From contig JAKOGI010002433.1 in NCBI GenBank assembly GCA_029747015.1, positions 46,357-110,356 on the forward strand: DNA of 64,000 bases, given 5' to 3'. The stretch's first letter is position 1; each line of letters starts with the position of its first letter. Below the pieces are notes generated by a model. It searched no databases. It saw only the letters and a program-made list of their open reading frames with translations, and was not told the origin of the DNA. A program made the translations under genes and the position numbers. The stretch is from Carnegiea gigantea (Eukaryota; Streptophyta; Magnoliopsida; Caryophyllales; Cactaceae). Positions 12,163 to 24,664 of the stretch are shown here, one piece after another.

Positions 12163-13616
12163 TGTGACATCCCCAACCCCTAGGTTTAGAAATATCAATG
12201 ATTTCTTAATTCCTACTAAAATTTTGAGGCAAAAACGGACAGAGTTTTGCCTGAAAACTGACCATTTTCCAGGCATAATGTCTTACATTAATTCCCTGTA
12301 TTGAGTAGAAGTATAAAAGAGCATAGAAATAAGCTCAACGGCTACGTCCACAGCTCTACGGACCACTCGCCCGGAGTATACCAAACATTAAAGTTCAATA
12401 ATAAAGAAGGAAATAAAGGATACAACTCAACGGATCACACATTCGGAGTACTGGGGTTTACATTCAAAAATATATCTAACTTTAGCTAAAAGACAATTGG
12501 CTAATAAGATGGTTGGCTCACATGGCCACACAGAGCAACTTCTAAACAATATGCATTACATAAACTAATGTACTTTGCTTAAGTACATTCACCACTACAG
12601 GGATACATTAGGTTGCATCGTTTAACTCGTAACTCTACTTTATATGAACGCACATGGCAACCTTCACAAAGCATGGGAATATTTCAACTTGACGCATGTA
12701 AGTTGACTTCTACCTGTCACATTGAGAACCTGGGAAAAAGGGAAAAGATAGGGGGATGAGCAACCATATACTCAGTGAATCATTCCCAACCCCCAGAAAA
12801 CAAAATAGTTGCACGTAATACTATAAGTAGCACATACACGCACAATCCAATATTTAATATTGCATAATAAGCACGTAGGTTCTTTCACATCTATCGTCGA
12901 CTCAATGACCTTTCTAGTACGATGGTAACTGTATATCCTTAATTCACGCCCAAGGTACTTAACTTGCCTGAACTAGGTCTCTTATAGCTTATTGGTGGTA
13001 ATCCCATGTTATATCAATATAACATCACACAATATAAGCATAACGTCATATGACACGCACACAGGATTCATTAATAAGCTATCTCATGCAACAGTTCAGG
13101 TATGGGATGCAATAGGACACATAATCCACATGTAAGTACCTTTCATTAAGGAGTTTAAGCATAACGGCCACGTAAGACTGCTTCTGTAAGAGGATATGGT
13201 TGATGCATGTCTTTTACATTAGTGGGAGTTCTTATAAAACCGTTGTTATGCACTTGGCAGATAGTTAAAAATTCAATAAAACACTTTTTAAGAAAACATG
13301 CACCTTTTCAAAACTTTTTACAATTATCACCCTCAAGAAATGTATTCATATCACATAACACACATGAGATCACTTTGATAGGTATCAGAATCTCTTATTT
13401 GTGCTGGGCACGGGTGAGGCCGTCACTCACATTCTATCATACTAGTGAGATCGTCATTTACATTTCATATTATCCCCGTCGGGATCTTCCAGAGTTCCCA
13501 CTTCTGGGTTTACTCCCTGAGCAACATATCACCCTTATCAGGGTCTTCTAGGGTTCTCACTTCTGAGTTTATCTCCCAAGGTATTGGGGTTCCCGAGAAC
13601 ATGGCATTCTCCATAA

Positions 13617-13617
<1 letters not shown>

Positions 13618-13660
<43 letters not shown>

Positions 13661-13684
13661 ATATATATATATATATATATATAT
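13618..13684. repeat. (TA)n microsatellite in LARD 3' LTR
   Basis: Nearly pure TA repeat of about 67 bases. The homologous place in the other LTR (20830-20989) carries a longer compound TA/GT/AC/TA tract. Confidence 0.9.
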
Positions 13685-15039
13685 AGAGCACCATTTTCCT
13701 AGCCCAAAACGTTTTAGATGCATTTGACCTCTAAATGCATCTATATTAAAACTTTCATTGTATCAAAAATAATGACATTCTTATTCTTATGAGGCTCGAA
13801 GCCTTAATTATTTCACATCGACTCAGAATGCATGAAACCACTCATTTGGTAAAATGTGCTTAAAACGAGTTAATCTCTGCATCTTCATTCACTCTTCAAG
13901 TCAATAACATAGAAACTCATTTTTTTAAACGTTAATAGTTGCATTCATACAAGAATATTACGATTTCTTTACATTTCAAACGCAACAGCTATTTCACCAC
14001 ACATTTTGCTCAAAACTTGCATTGCATGATGTCAATGGCACTTTCATTCTCTTGAAGACTAAATGCCTTAATAGGGTCATTCAATTTTTGAAGAGCATAC
14101 AACCATTCATCTCGTCACATTATGGTTTTAAATGAGTTAATGGCCAAATACACATTCATTTTTCAAAGGGATGCCAGTAAAACTTGTTTTAAAAGCTTAC
14201 ATGCCTACAACTCATTCGTAGTTAGTTCACTTAAAAGTATCCTTGTCAAACGAATTGTATACAATAGCTATTAATCACATAATTCAACATGCATGTCATA
14301 TCACAATAGTTCGCATACATGCTTATTAACGCACGTCTTTAAGCATATCACAAACGTATTCATTTGTAATTCGTGTTGTTTCCAACACGATGACCCAGTT
14401 AAGTAACTTCGAGAAACAACTAAAGGGGTCGTTAAACATTCGAGTCACTTGTTTGAGAATTAAGGTGCTGTTTTAGTCATTGTAGAGAACGAACTACTCT
14501 TAAACCAGTTACTTGAAGAATTCAATTATTCAAAAGGATGGTGCATGCTTAAAGTGAATCAAGCGAGCTTTAATCAAAATGACTCCTAATTGACAAATTA
14601 TTCGACACGAGGCCTTTAAACAAACAAGCAATCTGAAATAGGCAAGATCATGGTACATTAGCATGGAATTCAGTCACGATATATCAGCATAGCCAATACT
14701 TGAATCAAAGGCTAGCAAACCACGACTCAATTGAACAGCATGCTATAACTAGATTCAAGCAAATAACAAGTAATACATGGCATCAGAACATGAAATTACA
14801 CTTTGTAAATTCATGAATTTTAACACAACCCAACTCCCTCCTTACAACACCGACCACAATAGTCCTCAAAACCACTCAGTTCAATGCAAATGATTCACCA
14901 ACTACTTTTAATTTCTTAATTCATTATAGTTTCAATCTATCTACTAAATCAGCTATCCCAAATATTTCAAAAACATTTGTGAATTAGTAATAGGCTTAGG
15001 GATTAGGAACCACCCACTTGGACTCTAAGCTTAAGGACC

Positions 15040-15620
15040 TGACTTAGGGTTCGGTTGGGTTGGCATGCATAAGGTTGGTTCGTTCCCTTGCTCCTGACAT
15101 CCTGCCCGCTACTTCACCCCCTAACTGGCACCGTCGAGTAGCGGCCAAGCCGCTGGACAGACAGCTAGCCCTCATGAACCCTAGCCATTCGAAGCCTTCT
15201 TCTCTCTCATCGCTTGCACAAAAGCCGACCACTGGCCACTGCTGCTAGCGCCGGCAACCTTGGGCACTGAAACCGTGGCCCAGTCGTCGGAATGGAGCCC
15301 TAGTCACTGAAATCGCACCCAACTCGTTGTGCTTCGAGTTCCTTCTTGCTCGCCTTCGATCTGTCCCTTCGTTCTCCAGTTCGGGCATTGTAAGTCTTTG
15401 TGCAACCGAGCAGTTGTCAGTGTGGCACCGCCGTCATCGCACTGCTTGGTCGGCCCCCCTCTCTCCAGCTCTTTCGCTCAATCTCTCTCTCTCCTTTGTT
15501 GTTAGAGGTTGCGGGCTGCAGTTAGGGACGACCGGCTGGGTGTGAGACAAGGTGACGCTGCCACCGTCGCTGCCGCGCCTCCCTTTCCTCTCTCTCTCCG
15601 GTGGCTTGTGGGGCTAAGAT
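15040..15620. other. GC- and CT-rich block in LARD 3' LTR
   Basis: A locally GC-rich, CT-repeat-bearing segment in otherwise AT-rich LTR DNA, repeated at 22370-22960. By position it could be the promoter-proximal or transcribed leader part of the LTR. Open frames here exist on both strands and look like composition effects. Confidence 0.5.
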
Positions 15621-16026
15621 AGATAAACTCCCCCTTTTTTTGTCCCTCTTCGAAAACCAGGAAGAGGGTTCGACCCCCTTTTATTCTTTTTCTTTTCCCC
15701 CTTTTTTTGGTTTATTTGGTTGGTAGCTTAGTCACACTCGCTAAACTTGCTTCAGTCTAAGATTATTCGGTTCTGCCAATCTCGACCCTATATACCCTCA
15801 CTTGATTGCTTATTTCACGTTATTATGACTCGGATGATTCTTAATGGGTTCGCTAATTTCATGAAATCGCGTAGTTAACAAAGAAAAATTAATAAAAACC
15901 ATTCACATAATTGTTAGACCCAATTATCATGCAAAAATTAGCCTAATATAGCTAACTCAATCAAATAAGTTAGTAAAAATAGAAACTCAAATGATTAGCC
16001 TAAGGTTGAAAACCAAGGGTTTTACA

Positions 16027-16046
16027 TTCTTCCCCCTTAAAAGAAT
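16027..16046 (-). other. LARD polypurine tract
   Basis: The minus-strand reading is TTTTAAGGGGGAAGAA, directly before the LTR start TGTAAAACCC. This is where plus-strand DNA synthesis would begin, and it fixes the minus orientation. Confidence 0.75.
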
Positions 16047-19000
16047 TTCATCCTCGAAATTCCAAGGTTCATAGGTTAGTCAAACACAAGATGTACACGC
16101 TCATTATGATCTACACGACGTGCACTAAGGTTTAAAATTTCAGTTTGCAATTAACTGTATCTTTTAAATCGAAAGAAAAAGGGCTTATGGCATCCAATCT
16201 CCTCCTCACCAATCCTATTCGAGCGCCTACTCACTCTATTTAGGCACTGAGGGCAAACGCATTAGAGAGGGGCAAATGAGTTGGCGTGGAAAATAATATT
16301 AAGCTTATTTAAAAACGGACACTGACACTCAATTAGGTAGATACTATTTGCGTGGTGAACAACAATTCTATGCATATGCATCATTAAGAATAGGCACCTC
16401 AAGGTATGCCAGTTCGGCCATAGCATTTTATGGTCGTATATAGGTAGCTTCTTTCTAAAATATGATTTCAAATCACCTTTAAGATCAAAACGGTTAACCT
16501 GGAGGCTCCTATAACACACCAAAGTAATGAGGGCATCACATAGCATCACATAGCATAACTTTAGTATAATGTTATCGCATAGAGTTAACAATTTAGCATT
16601 CTCAAGCCCAAGAATCATAAGCAACATGAACTCGTCTAGACACGTATATAGCAAGTAATTCACAAGAGGGAAACATATGCATTGACACTCCTAGGTTTAT
16701 ACATCGACCCTAGCTAATTTTTAGGTCCTTCATTCATAAAAACTTATACAAGACATGTGAAGCTCCTACGAAGGCGATTAGCTTAACTAGGTTCATTCGA
16801 AAGTATGAAGGCATCAAATCATTCTAAGTTTAAATCAATCAGCCGGGAAGCTACCATATCCCACCAAAGTAGTGGAGACATCACATTACATTAGCTTAAT
16901 CACAATGGTTTACCTAACGTAAAGTCCTACCCTCAAGCTTCCATATGGGATTGATTTTTCTCTGGGTTATAAAGCCATGTAGGTCAATTGACGCACCCAT
17001 GTCCTAATGAGGGTGGCACAAGCAGTTACTACAATATAGTCAAACCACACCAGAACACCTCAATCAAACACTTTAGTTGCCATGTTTAAAGACTCTAAGG
17101 ACTAGGTGGTAAAGTAAAGGCTCGCATATGACCACAAGTACACCTGTACATCATCATGTCACATAAAGCACATAGACATTTGTGTGTCCAAACAGAGGTT
17201 GGCCCCTAAAATGCGAGGTACTAGCATGTTATCCTTAATGATCATAAGATATGTGATGCTGAGCACATATGAATGCAAATTCTAATAGTTACTAGGCCGT
17301 GTATTAAACATATGTGCATCCGTCGACTCAAGCTATAACATGAAGTAATGAAAGTTAGGTAATGCAAGTAATACCCCAACGATCTTATCATGTAATAAGC
17401 CACACATATTAGACCATGCATCTAACTCAATTACGTCCTATTCAAGCTCAAAGCAGGAACCAAGAAGCCCATTTACTTAACAGTTCAGTCACACAACTTG
17501 TCAATGAACCAACTACTATAATGCATCAATGATTGTGCATAACGAACATGAATATCTATACGTATGCTGACATGACCTTGGATGCTCTACCATGCTACCT
17601 TTCTTACACATGAGGTATACCCATCTTTAGATTTGGACTGATGCAAATGTAACTCTATTGTCATCTGGTCATGCATTACATACATCGCGTTTAATTACTC
17701 CAACTACAGCATGAGAAGACAGAATTGATGGATTGTAAATGATGATTCAAAAATCATTTTGTGCAACTAACTACATAAATCAAATCGCTTGACTAATACA
17801 ATCATATGTTTCATCACATTCAAGCTAAGCAATAATAGAAAACTCATTTTCTTAGCTTTTGACCATAAACACATCAACAGCCACTCACAACAGTCCTACC
17901 TATAGTTACTCCTATGGCTTCGTGCAGCACATGAGGCCATATTAATTTCTTAAGACCTGGAAACTCACGGGATTACCTCATAGGGAAACGCCTAGACGTG
18001 TATACTCACGTGCAACCCCCATTTGCAACCTACGGTCAACAGCATGCCTTAAAGCTCATCCAAATTTAGGAAACATTGGCATCCAATAAGCTTCGATTGT
18101 TTGAGTATGGTTGATATTAATGGTCCTTTAGGTATGTGTCGATATCTTATGAGACACACCTGTCCCATAAGTGATCCTAGGAGTCTTATCGTGTAGATTG
18201 CTCACCTTAGTAGGGATCGTCTACTACGTATAATTCCAAAGTGTGCTAGGTCCTCTGTTCTTTGCACTTCCTAGGTGTAATAGGGTTCATTCCAGCCAAA
18301 ACATTGGCATCCCACATTGTGAACAACAATTCGTATGATAAAAAGCGAGGAATGCACTATACAGACAACAATGAAGAAAATGGAGAACAACAGGTACGCT
18401 TATGCAATGCTCAATGAGACCCTATCACTAGCACTTAATCTTTCAAACTTGCATACGAAGATATCCCCTAATTTCCTTAGGTAATTCAGAATTCATAAAA
18501 GGAAGGTATCATTGAGTAGGATTATCGATCATACCAATTGGTCTTCAATCATTCCTCTCCCAGTGCATTACGAACGATTCCATCGATGAACACATCTTAG
18601 CATGCACACATTCATAGGCAACATCCCAACACGCATAAGAACATGTACTTGTGAACCTAAACTCACTTATCATCACTAAGGGAGTGCAAATCATTCGGTG
18701 CAAGGTAAAACTAAACTCGACAGCCAGAAGCATATTAACATTTTAAAATCTTGAACTTCAAGGGTAGAAAATAGCTTATCCATTTTTAGTCTCTTCTCTA
18801 CCATCTCTAAGTACGTCTGCTCTCTCTGTTGTAGGGCCCGAGGAGTAATCCGCATGTAAGGGCAAAGAATGAGCTTAGAAAAAGATTTTCAATTGTTCGA
18901 GTTTAAATCAGCGTGCTTTAACTTTTGATTGTCTTATCAGGGCACACGAATAAATGTTTTACTATTCAAACCATCACTTAGGTCACATAAAAAGGCACAA

Positions 19001-19347
19001 GTTAATTAGGTTCACATTCTAACACATGACTCACATTTGTCCGGTCGGCTTCACCAAATCACACAACAGTGAATCAGTTAAGTCAATTAGCATGTTAGGA
19101 ACACATTCTAGCAATGGAGCATGAACAATGCCGCCTTAAGGCATAGGGAGCCATTTAGCTCCTATACTAACACATAACTCACCCCTTTTAATCAACGGAC
19201 CCACTTGAGCCACAAATAAGTCGCAAACAACCATGCCATAAGGCACACTTGCACACGGAGTATGGCATGCCACATTATCACAACGCTATTCCTAAGTGAC
19301 TATATGAAATGCAAGACTTAGGTTGTGGCCCATGGTCGCAGGACCTT
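16047..19347 (-). other. LARD internal region, no coding domains seen
   Basis: AT-rich interior of about 3.3 kb. The longest open stretch (minus strand, 16262-16663, 133 codons) has no recognisable retroelement motif and a composition typical of chance frames. No knuckle, DTG-type protease, reverse transcriptase box or integrase signature was found in any frame. In LARDs the interior can carry conserved RNA structure for packaging, but that cannot be judged from one copy. Confidence 0.6.
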
Positions 19348-19359
19348 GCTCTGATGCCA
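19348..19359 (-). other. LARD primer-binding site (initiator Met tRNA type)
   Basis: The minus reading TGGCATCAGAGC differs by one base from the usual TGGTATCAGAGC complement of the initiator methionine tRNA 3' end. It lies two bases inside the LTR that begins at 19362. Confidence 0.85.
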
Positions 19360-20826
19360 TCTGTGATACCCCCAACCTCTACGATAAGAAATATCAATGA
19401 TTTCTTAATTCCTACTTAAATTCTGCAGCGAAATGGACAGAGTTTTGCCTGAAAATTGACTATTTCCTAGGCTTAAAGCCTTACATTAATTCCCTGCATT
19501 GAGTAGAAGTGTAAAGGAGCATAGAAATAAGCTCAACGGCTATATGCCGGAGTCCACAACTCTACGGGTCACTCACCTGGAATATCACGAACATTAAAGT
19601 TCAATAATAAAGAATGAAATAATGGATACAATTTAATGGATCACACATCTGGAGCACTGGGGTTTACATCCCAAAACACACCTAACTTCAGTTAAAAGAC
19701 ACCTGACTAATGAGATGGTCGGCTCACATGGTCATACAGAGTAACTTCTAAACAATATGCATTACATGAACTAGAGTACTTTGCTTACGTGCATTCACCA
19801 TTATAGGGATACATTAGGTTGCATCGTTTAACTCGTAAGTCTACTTTGTATGAACCCACATGACACCCTTTACAAAGTAAGGGAATATTTCAACTTAGCG
19901 AACGTAAGTCAACTTCTACTGGTCACATCGAGAACCTGGGAAAAAGGGAAAAGATAGGGTGATGAGCACCACACACTTAGAGAATGATTCCCAACCCCCA
20001 GAAAACAAAACAGTCGTGCACCATACTATAAGTAGTACATACACACATAATCCGATATTTAACATTGCATAATAAGCATGTAGGTTCTTCCACATCTATC
20101 ATCGCCTCAATGAACATTCTAGTATGATGGTAACCCTATTCTCCTTCTACTTCACGCTTAAGGTACTTAACTCACCTGAACGAGGTCTCTTATAGCTTAT
20201 TGGTGGTAATCCCATGTTATATCAACATAACATCACACAATATAAGCATAACGTCACATAACATGCACACAGGATTCATTATATAAGCTATCTCATGCAA
20301 CAATTAAGGTATGGGATGCTATACAACATGTAATCCACATATAAGCACCTTTCATTAAGGAGTTTAAGCATAATGGCCACGTGAGACTTCTTTTATAAGA
20401 GGGTATGGTTAATGCATGTCTTTTAAACCAATGGGAGTTCTTATAAAACCGTTGTTATACACTTGGTAGATAGTTGAAAACGCAATAAAATGCTTTTTAG
20501 AAAAACATGTACCTTGTCAAAGATTTACACCGTTATCACCCTCGAATGAGGTATTCACGTCATATAACATGCACGAAATCACTTTCATAGGCATCGGAAT
20601 CGCTTATTTGTGCTGGGCACAGGTGAGGCCATCACTCACATTCCATCGTACTAGTGAGATCGTCACTTACATTTCATATTATCCCCGTTGGGATCTTCCA
20701 GTGTTCCCATCTCCGGGTCTACTACCTGGGCAACATGTCACCCTTATCGGGGTCTTCTAGGGTTCCCACTTCTGAGTCTATCTCCCTAGGTATTAGGGTT
20801 CCCAAGAACATGGCATTCTCCGTAAT

Positions 20827-20829
<3 letters not shown>

Positions 20830-20890
<61 letters not shown>

Positions 20891-20907
20891 CATATATATA
20901 TATACAT

Positions 20908-20989
<82 letters not shown>
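20830..20989. repeat. Compound TA/GT/AC/TA microsatellite in LARD 5' LTR
   Basis: TA (about 20830-20860), GT (about 20861-20887), a mixed stretch, AC (about 20911-20957) and TA (about 20958-20988). It occupies the same LTR position as the simple TA tract at 13618-13684. Confidence 0.9.
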
Positions 20990-20992
<3 letters not shown>

Positions 20993-22369
20993 CATTTTCC
21001 CAGCCTAAAACATTTTAGATGCATTTCACCTTTGAATGCATCTATATTAAAACTTTCATTGTATCATAAATAATGGCATTCTTATTCTCATGAGGCTCGA
21101 AGCCTTAATGACTTCACATTGACTTAGAAAGCATAAAACCACCCATTTGGTAAAATATACTAAAAACAAGTTAATCTCTGTATGTTCATTCACTCTTCAA
21201 GTCAAATAATATAAAAACTTGTTTTTTTTTAGGTGTTAATAGTTGCATTCATGCAAGAATATCTCGATTTCTTTATTTTTCAAATGCAACAGTCATTTTA
21301 TAACACGTTTTGCATCAAAACTTGCATTGCATGATATCAATTGCACTTTCATTCTCATGAAGACTAAATGCCTTAACAGGGTTATTCAATTTTTGAAAAG
21401 CAAACAACTATTGATCTTGTCACATTATGCTTCTAAATGAGTTAATGGCCAAAGACACAGTCATTTTTTAAAGGAACGTCAATAAAACTTGTCTTAAAAG
21501 CTTACATACCTGCAACACATTCGTAGTTAGTTCACTTAAAGTATCCTTGTCAAACGAATGGTGCACAGTATCTACTAATCACATAACTCAACATGCTTGT
21601 CAGATCACAGTAGTTCGCATACATGCTTATTGACGCATGTCTTTAAGCATATCACAAACATATTCATTTGAAATTTGTGTTGTTTACAACACGATGACCT
21701 AGTTAAGTAACTTTAAAAAATAACTAAAGGGTCGTTAAACATTCGAGTCACTTGTTTAAGAAATTAAGGCGTTCTTTGAGTCATTGTAGTGAACGAACTA
21801 CTCTTAAACCAATTACTTGCAAAATTTAATTGTTCAAAAGCATTACTATGTCAAGGACGGTGTGTGCTTAAAGTGAATCAAGTGAGCTTCAATCAGAATA
21901 ACTCCTAGTTGACAAATAATTCAACACGAGGCCTTTAAACAAACAAGCAGTCTGAAATTCCCAAGATCAAGGTACTTTGGAATGGAATTTAGTCACGACA
22001 TACCAGCATTGCAACTACTTGAGTCAAAGGCTAGTAAACCATGACTTAATTAAGTAGCATGCTACAGCTAGATTTAGGCAAATAACAAGTGATACATGCA
22101 TCAAAACATGAAATTACACTTCGTAAATTCATGAGTTTCAACACAACCCTACTCCCTCCTAACAGCACCGACCACGACAGTCCTCAAAACCAATCAGTTC
22201 AACCTAAATGATTCACCAACTACTTTCGATTTCTTAACTCGTTATAGTTTCAACCTAACTACTAAATTAGCTATCACAAGTATTTCAAAAACATTTATGA
22301 ATTAGTAATAAGTTTGCGGATTGGGAACCACCTACCTAGACTCCAAGCTTCAGGACGCGACTTAGGGTT

Positions 22370-22960
22370 TGGTTCGGTTGGCATGCATAGGGTTGGTTCG
22401 TTCCCTTGCTCTCAACATCCTACCCGCTACTTCACCACCTGACCGGCACCGTCGGGTAGCGACCAAGCCGCTGGATAGACGGCTAACCCTCGCGAACCCT
22501 AGCCGTTCGAAGGCTCCGTCTCTCTCACCCCCCGTGCACAAGCCAGCCACCAGTCACTGCTGCTAGCGCCGGCTACCTTAGCCATCGGAATCACGCCCCA
22601 GTTGCTGGAATCGTACCCAACTCGCGTTGCTTCGAGTTCCCTCTCGCTCGCCCTTGATCTGTCTCTTCGTTCTCCGGTTTGGGCATCGTTGGTCTTCGTC
22701 CAACCAAGCGGTCGCCAGTGTGGTGTCGCTGTCGCCGCGCCACCTAGTCGGCCCCCTTCTCTCCATCTCTTTCGCTCAATCTCTCTCTCTCTCTCTCCCC
22801 TTTGTTGTTGGGGGTCGCGAGCTGCGGTTAGGGACAGCCGGCTGGGTGGGAGCCAAGGTAGCTCCTCCACCATCGCCACCGCGCTTCCCTTCCCTCTTTC
22901 TCTCCGGTGGTTTGTGGGGCTGGCGTAGAGAAGCCTCCCTTTTTTGGTCCCTCTTGGAAA
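22370..22960. other. GC- and CT-rich block in LARD 5' LTR
   Basis: Counterpart of 15040-15620. It contains a CT microsatellite (about 22779-22800). Long frames on both strands (up to 126 codons) are not preserved as such in the partner LTR, so coding is unlikely. Confidence 0.5.
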
Positions 22961-23332
22961 ACTAGGAAGGGGCTTTGACCCCTTTTTGTCCTTTTCCTTT
23001 TTCCCTTTGTTTTTGTTTATTTGGTTGCTGGTTTAGTCACACTTGCTAAACCTACTTCGGTCCTAGATTATTTTGTTATGCTAATCTTACCCCTACCCAC
23101 CCTTGCTCAATTGCTTATTTCACATTAGTATGACTTGAATTCTTAATGTGTTCGCTAATTTCATGAAATCGCATAATTGTCCAAGGACAATTAATAAAAA
23201 CTATTCACATAATTATTACACCTGATTATCACGTAGAAATTATCCTAATATAGCTAACTCAATCAAATAAGTTAATGAAAATAGCAACTCGAGTGATTAG
23301 CCTAAGTTGAAAACCAAGGGTATTATAATTAT

Positions 23333-24508
23333 GTGTTTTATGTTATAATTTATACTCCTTTTTCGGTTTTACATTAGAGTATGGTTCTTTTCATTGTTTC
23401 GCGTGTTTTTAGGTCATCTTACTTCAAAGTTGACCATAATTGAGTGTAATTTGACTTCCTATAGACAGGTCAAAGTCACCATGCCCTGGGAAGGAAGAAA
23501 GAACAGAAGCTCATTGAGGCAAAGCTAACCATGGACTGTCCGTGGTGAAGGCCACAATTCGTGGTGAGGCTATAGCTGCAAGCCTTTTCATTTTCCTTCA
23601 TTATGTGGCTGAGGTTGATCATGTTCCTCTTTAAATAGAGCCATTTTCGTAGTAGAAAAGAGACACACAATAGAAAGAGAACTCCTTCTCTCTAGTTTTT
23701 CCATTCGTTTCCATTTTTTCTAAGTTTAGTTTATATTTTTAGTAGTTTTGAGTGTGAGTATTGATGAAGTGCATCATGTTTTAGAGCCCTTCTAAAGCTG
23801 GAAAACCATTGAAAGTTCACCAATTGCGCTAAGTTGTTTTCTCTTAAACTCGTTTTGGTTTTGTTGATTTAAGCATGTATGAGTAGCTTTCTCAATCTAG
23901 GGATTGTTAGCCAAGTATTGATGTTGGAGTCTTTCATCTTTGTTTAGTTATACTTGTTCTTGATTGGAATTGGTTAAATTCTATCTTGTGTTTGAAATTG
24001 TTACGATTGAATTTTTGCCAAATTCATTTGCTAATTCTAAATAGTTAAGTGAATGACTGAAAGGTGAAACTTGTTATTTGATTGACAAGATAGGAATTAA
24101 CTTAGCAATACTTGATAGAGATTTGCTTATTAAGAGGACCCTTTAGCAATCAAAGATCTATAAGTCAGACTGAACAAGGATATTTGAAAGAATGACTTGG
24201 TTAGTTTAGGCAATTCAGTTTATTTCGAAAGAAGATTAAATTCTAAATGTGATTACACCCCCTTCAATTCCCTATTATAGATAAGTACATGATACATTTC
24301 ATTGATCCATGTCTTCACAAGGTGAAACAAATCCCTAGATGCTCTTAATTGATTGAATTTTCCAGTTGGGTTATAGGGTCATTGAAATTCTCTGTTGAAA
24401 TTGCTTGCTTAGCACCTTTATAAGACAAAGCTCAATATATTACAATTGGTCTTCGTGGGATGATATCTTACTAAACTACAACACCTGTGCACTTGTAGAC
24501 ATAGGTTA
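23333..24508 (+). repeat. Element A 5' LTR, right piece
   Basis: Continues the LTR after the LARD and matches 31083-32247 and the LTRs of element B. It ends ATAGGTTA where the others end GGTCA. Confidence 0.85.
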
Positions 24509-24514
24509 AGTTTT

Positions 24515-24534
24515 TGGCACTGTTATCGTGGACC
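24515..24534 (+). other. Element A primer-binding site
   Basis: TGGCACTGTTATCGTGGACC, a mutated form of the TGGCGCCATTGCCGGAGATC seen in element B. This TGGCGCC-type primer site directly downstream of the LTR is typical of Athila-group elements. Confidence 0.7.
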
Positions 24535-24664
24535 AAATTTATGGATATTGAGTTAGCCCTTAGAAATTGAGTAAGAATTTTATCATTATTTTCTTTTCTT
24601 TAAACTTTTGATTTGCATTGGTAGTTTTGCTACCAACTTTGCAGATTTCTCCTTTATATACGAA

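Larger units (their letters stand above)
12163..16026 (-). repeat. LARD 3' LTR (3864 bp)
   Basis: Begins TGTGACATCCCC and ends GGGTTTTACA in the plus reading, giving TG...CA ends on both strands. It matches 19362-23327 throughout, with scattered substitutions and small indels. It contains a TA microsatellite (about 13618-13684) and a GC-rich block (about 15040-15620). Confidence 0.88.
12163..23327 (-). mobile_element. LARD-like LTR retrotransposon with about 3.9-kb LTRs
   Basis: Two very long direct repeats (12163-16026 and 19362-23327) flank 3335 bases of internal DNA. The primer-binding site at the edge of the right LTR, and a purine tract (minus reading TTTTAAGGGGGAAGAA) at the edge of the left one, set the orientation as minus. 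Target duplication ATTAT is exact (12158-12162 and 23328-23332), and the insert lies inside the 5' LTR of element A. No gag, protease, reverse transcriptase, RNase H or integrase motif was seen in the internal region. Long LTRs with a non-coding interior define LARDs (large retrotransposon derivatives). The sequence around the purine tract resembles that of Tekay/Del-type Ty3 elements, which is my inference for its helper. Transposition would depend on that helper. Confidence 0.85.
19362..23327 (-). repeat. LARD 5' LTR (3966 bp)
   Basis: Begins TGTGATACCCCC and ends AGGGTATTATA. The final CA has mutated to TA relative to the partner LTR. It is about 100 bases longer than the 3' LTR, mostly because of the longer microsatellite at 20830-20989. 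Confidence 0.88.

Noticed and set aside
15044..15248. Opposed 62-codon frames, also present at 22362-22566
   Set aside because: Their recurrence is explained by the LTR duplication. GC-rich composition keeps both strands open, and no domain is present.
16262..16663. 133-codon minus-strand frame inside the LARD
   Set aside because: No retroelement motif, and Leu/Cys/His-rich chance-like composition. Not enough to call a gene.
20722..21073. Open frames on both strands around the LARD microsatellite
   Set aside because: Dinucleotide repeat translations. The homologous site in the other LTR differs.
22499..22965. Arg/Glu-rich and Ser/Leu-rich frames over 100 codons
   Set aside because: Overlapping frames in a CT-repeat GC-rich block, not conserved as frames in the partner LTR.
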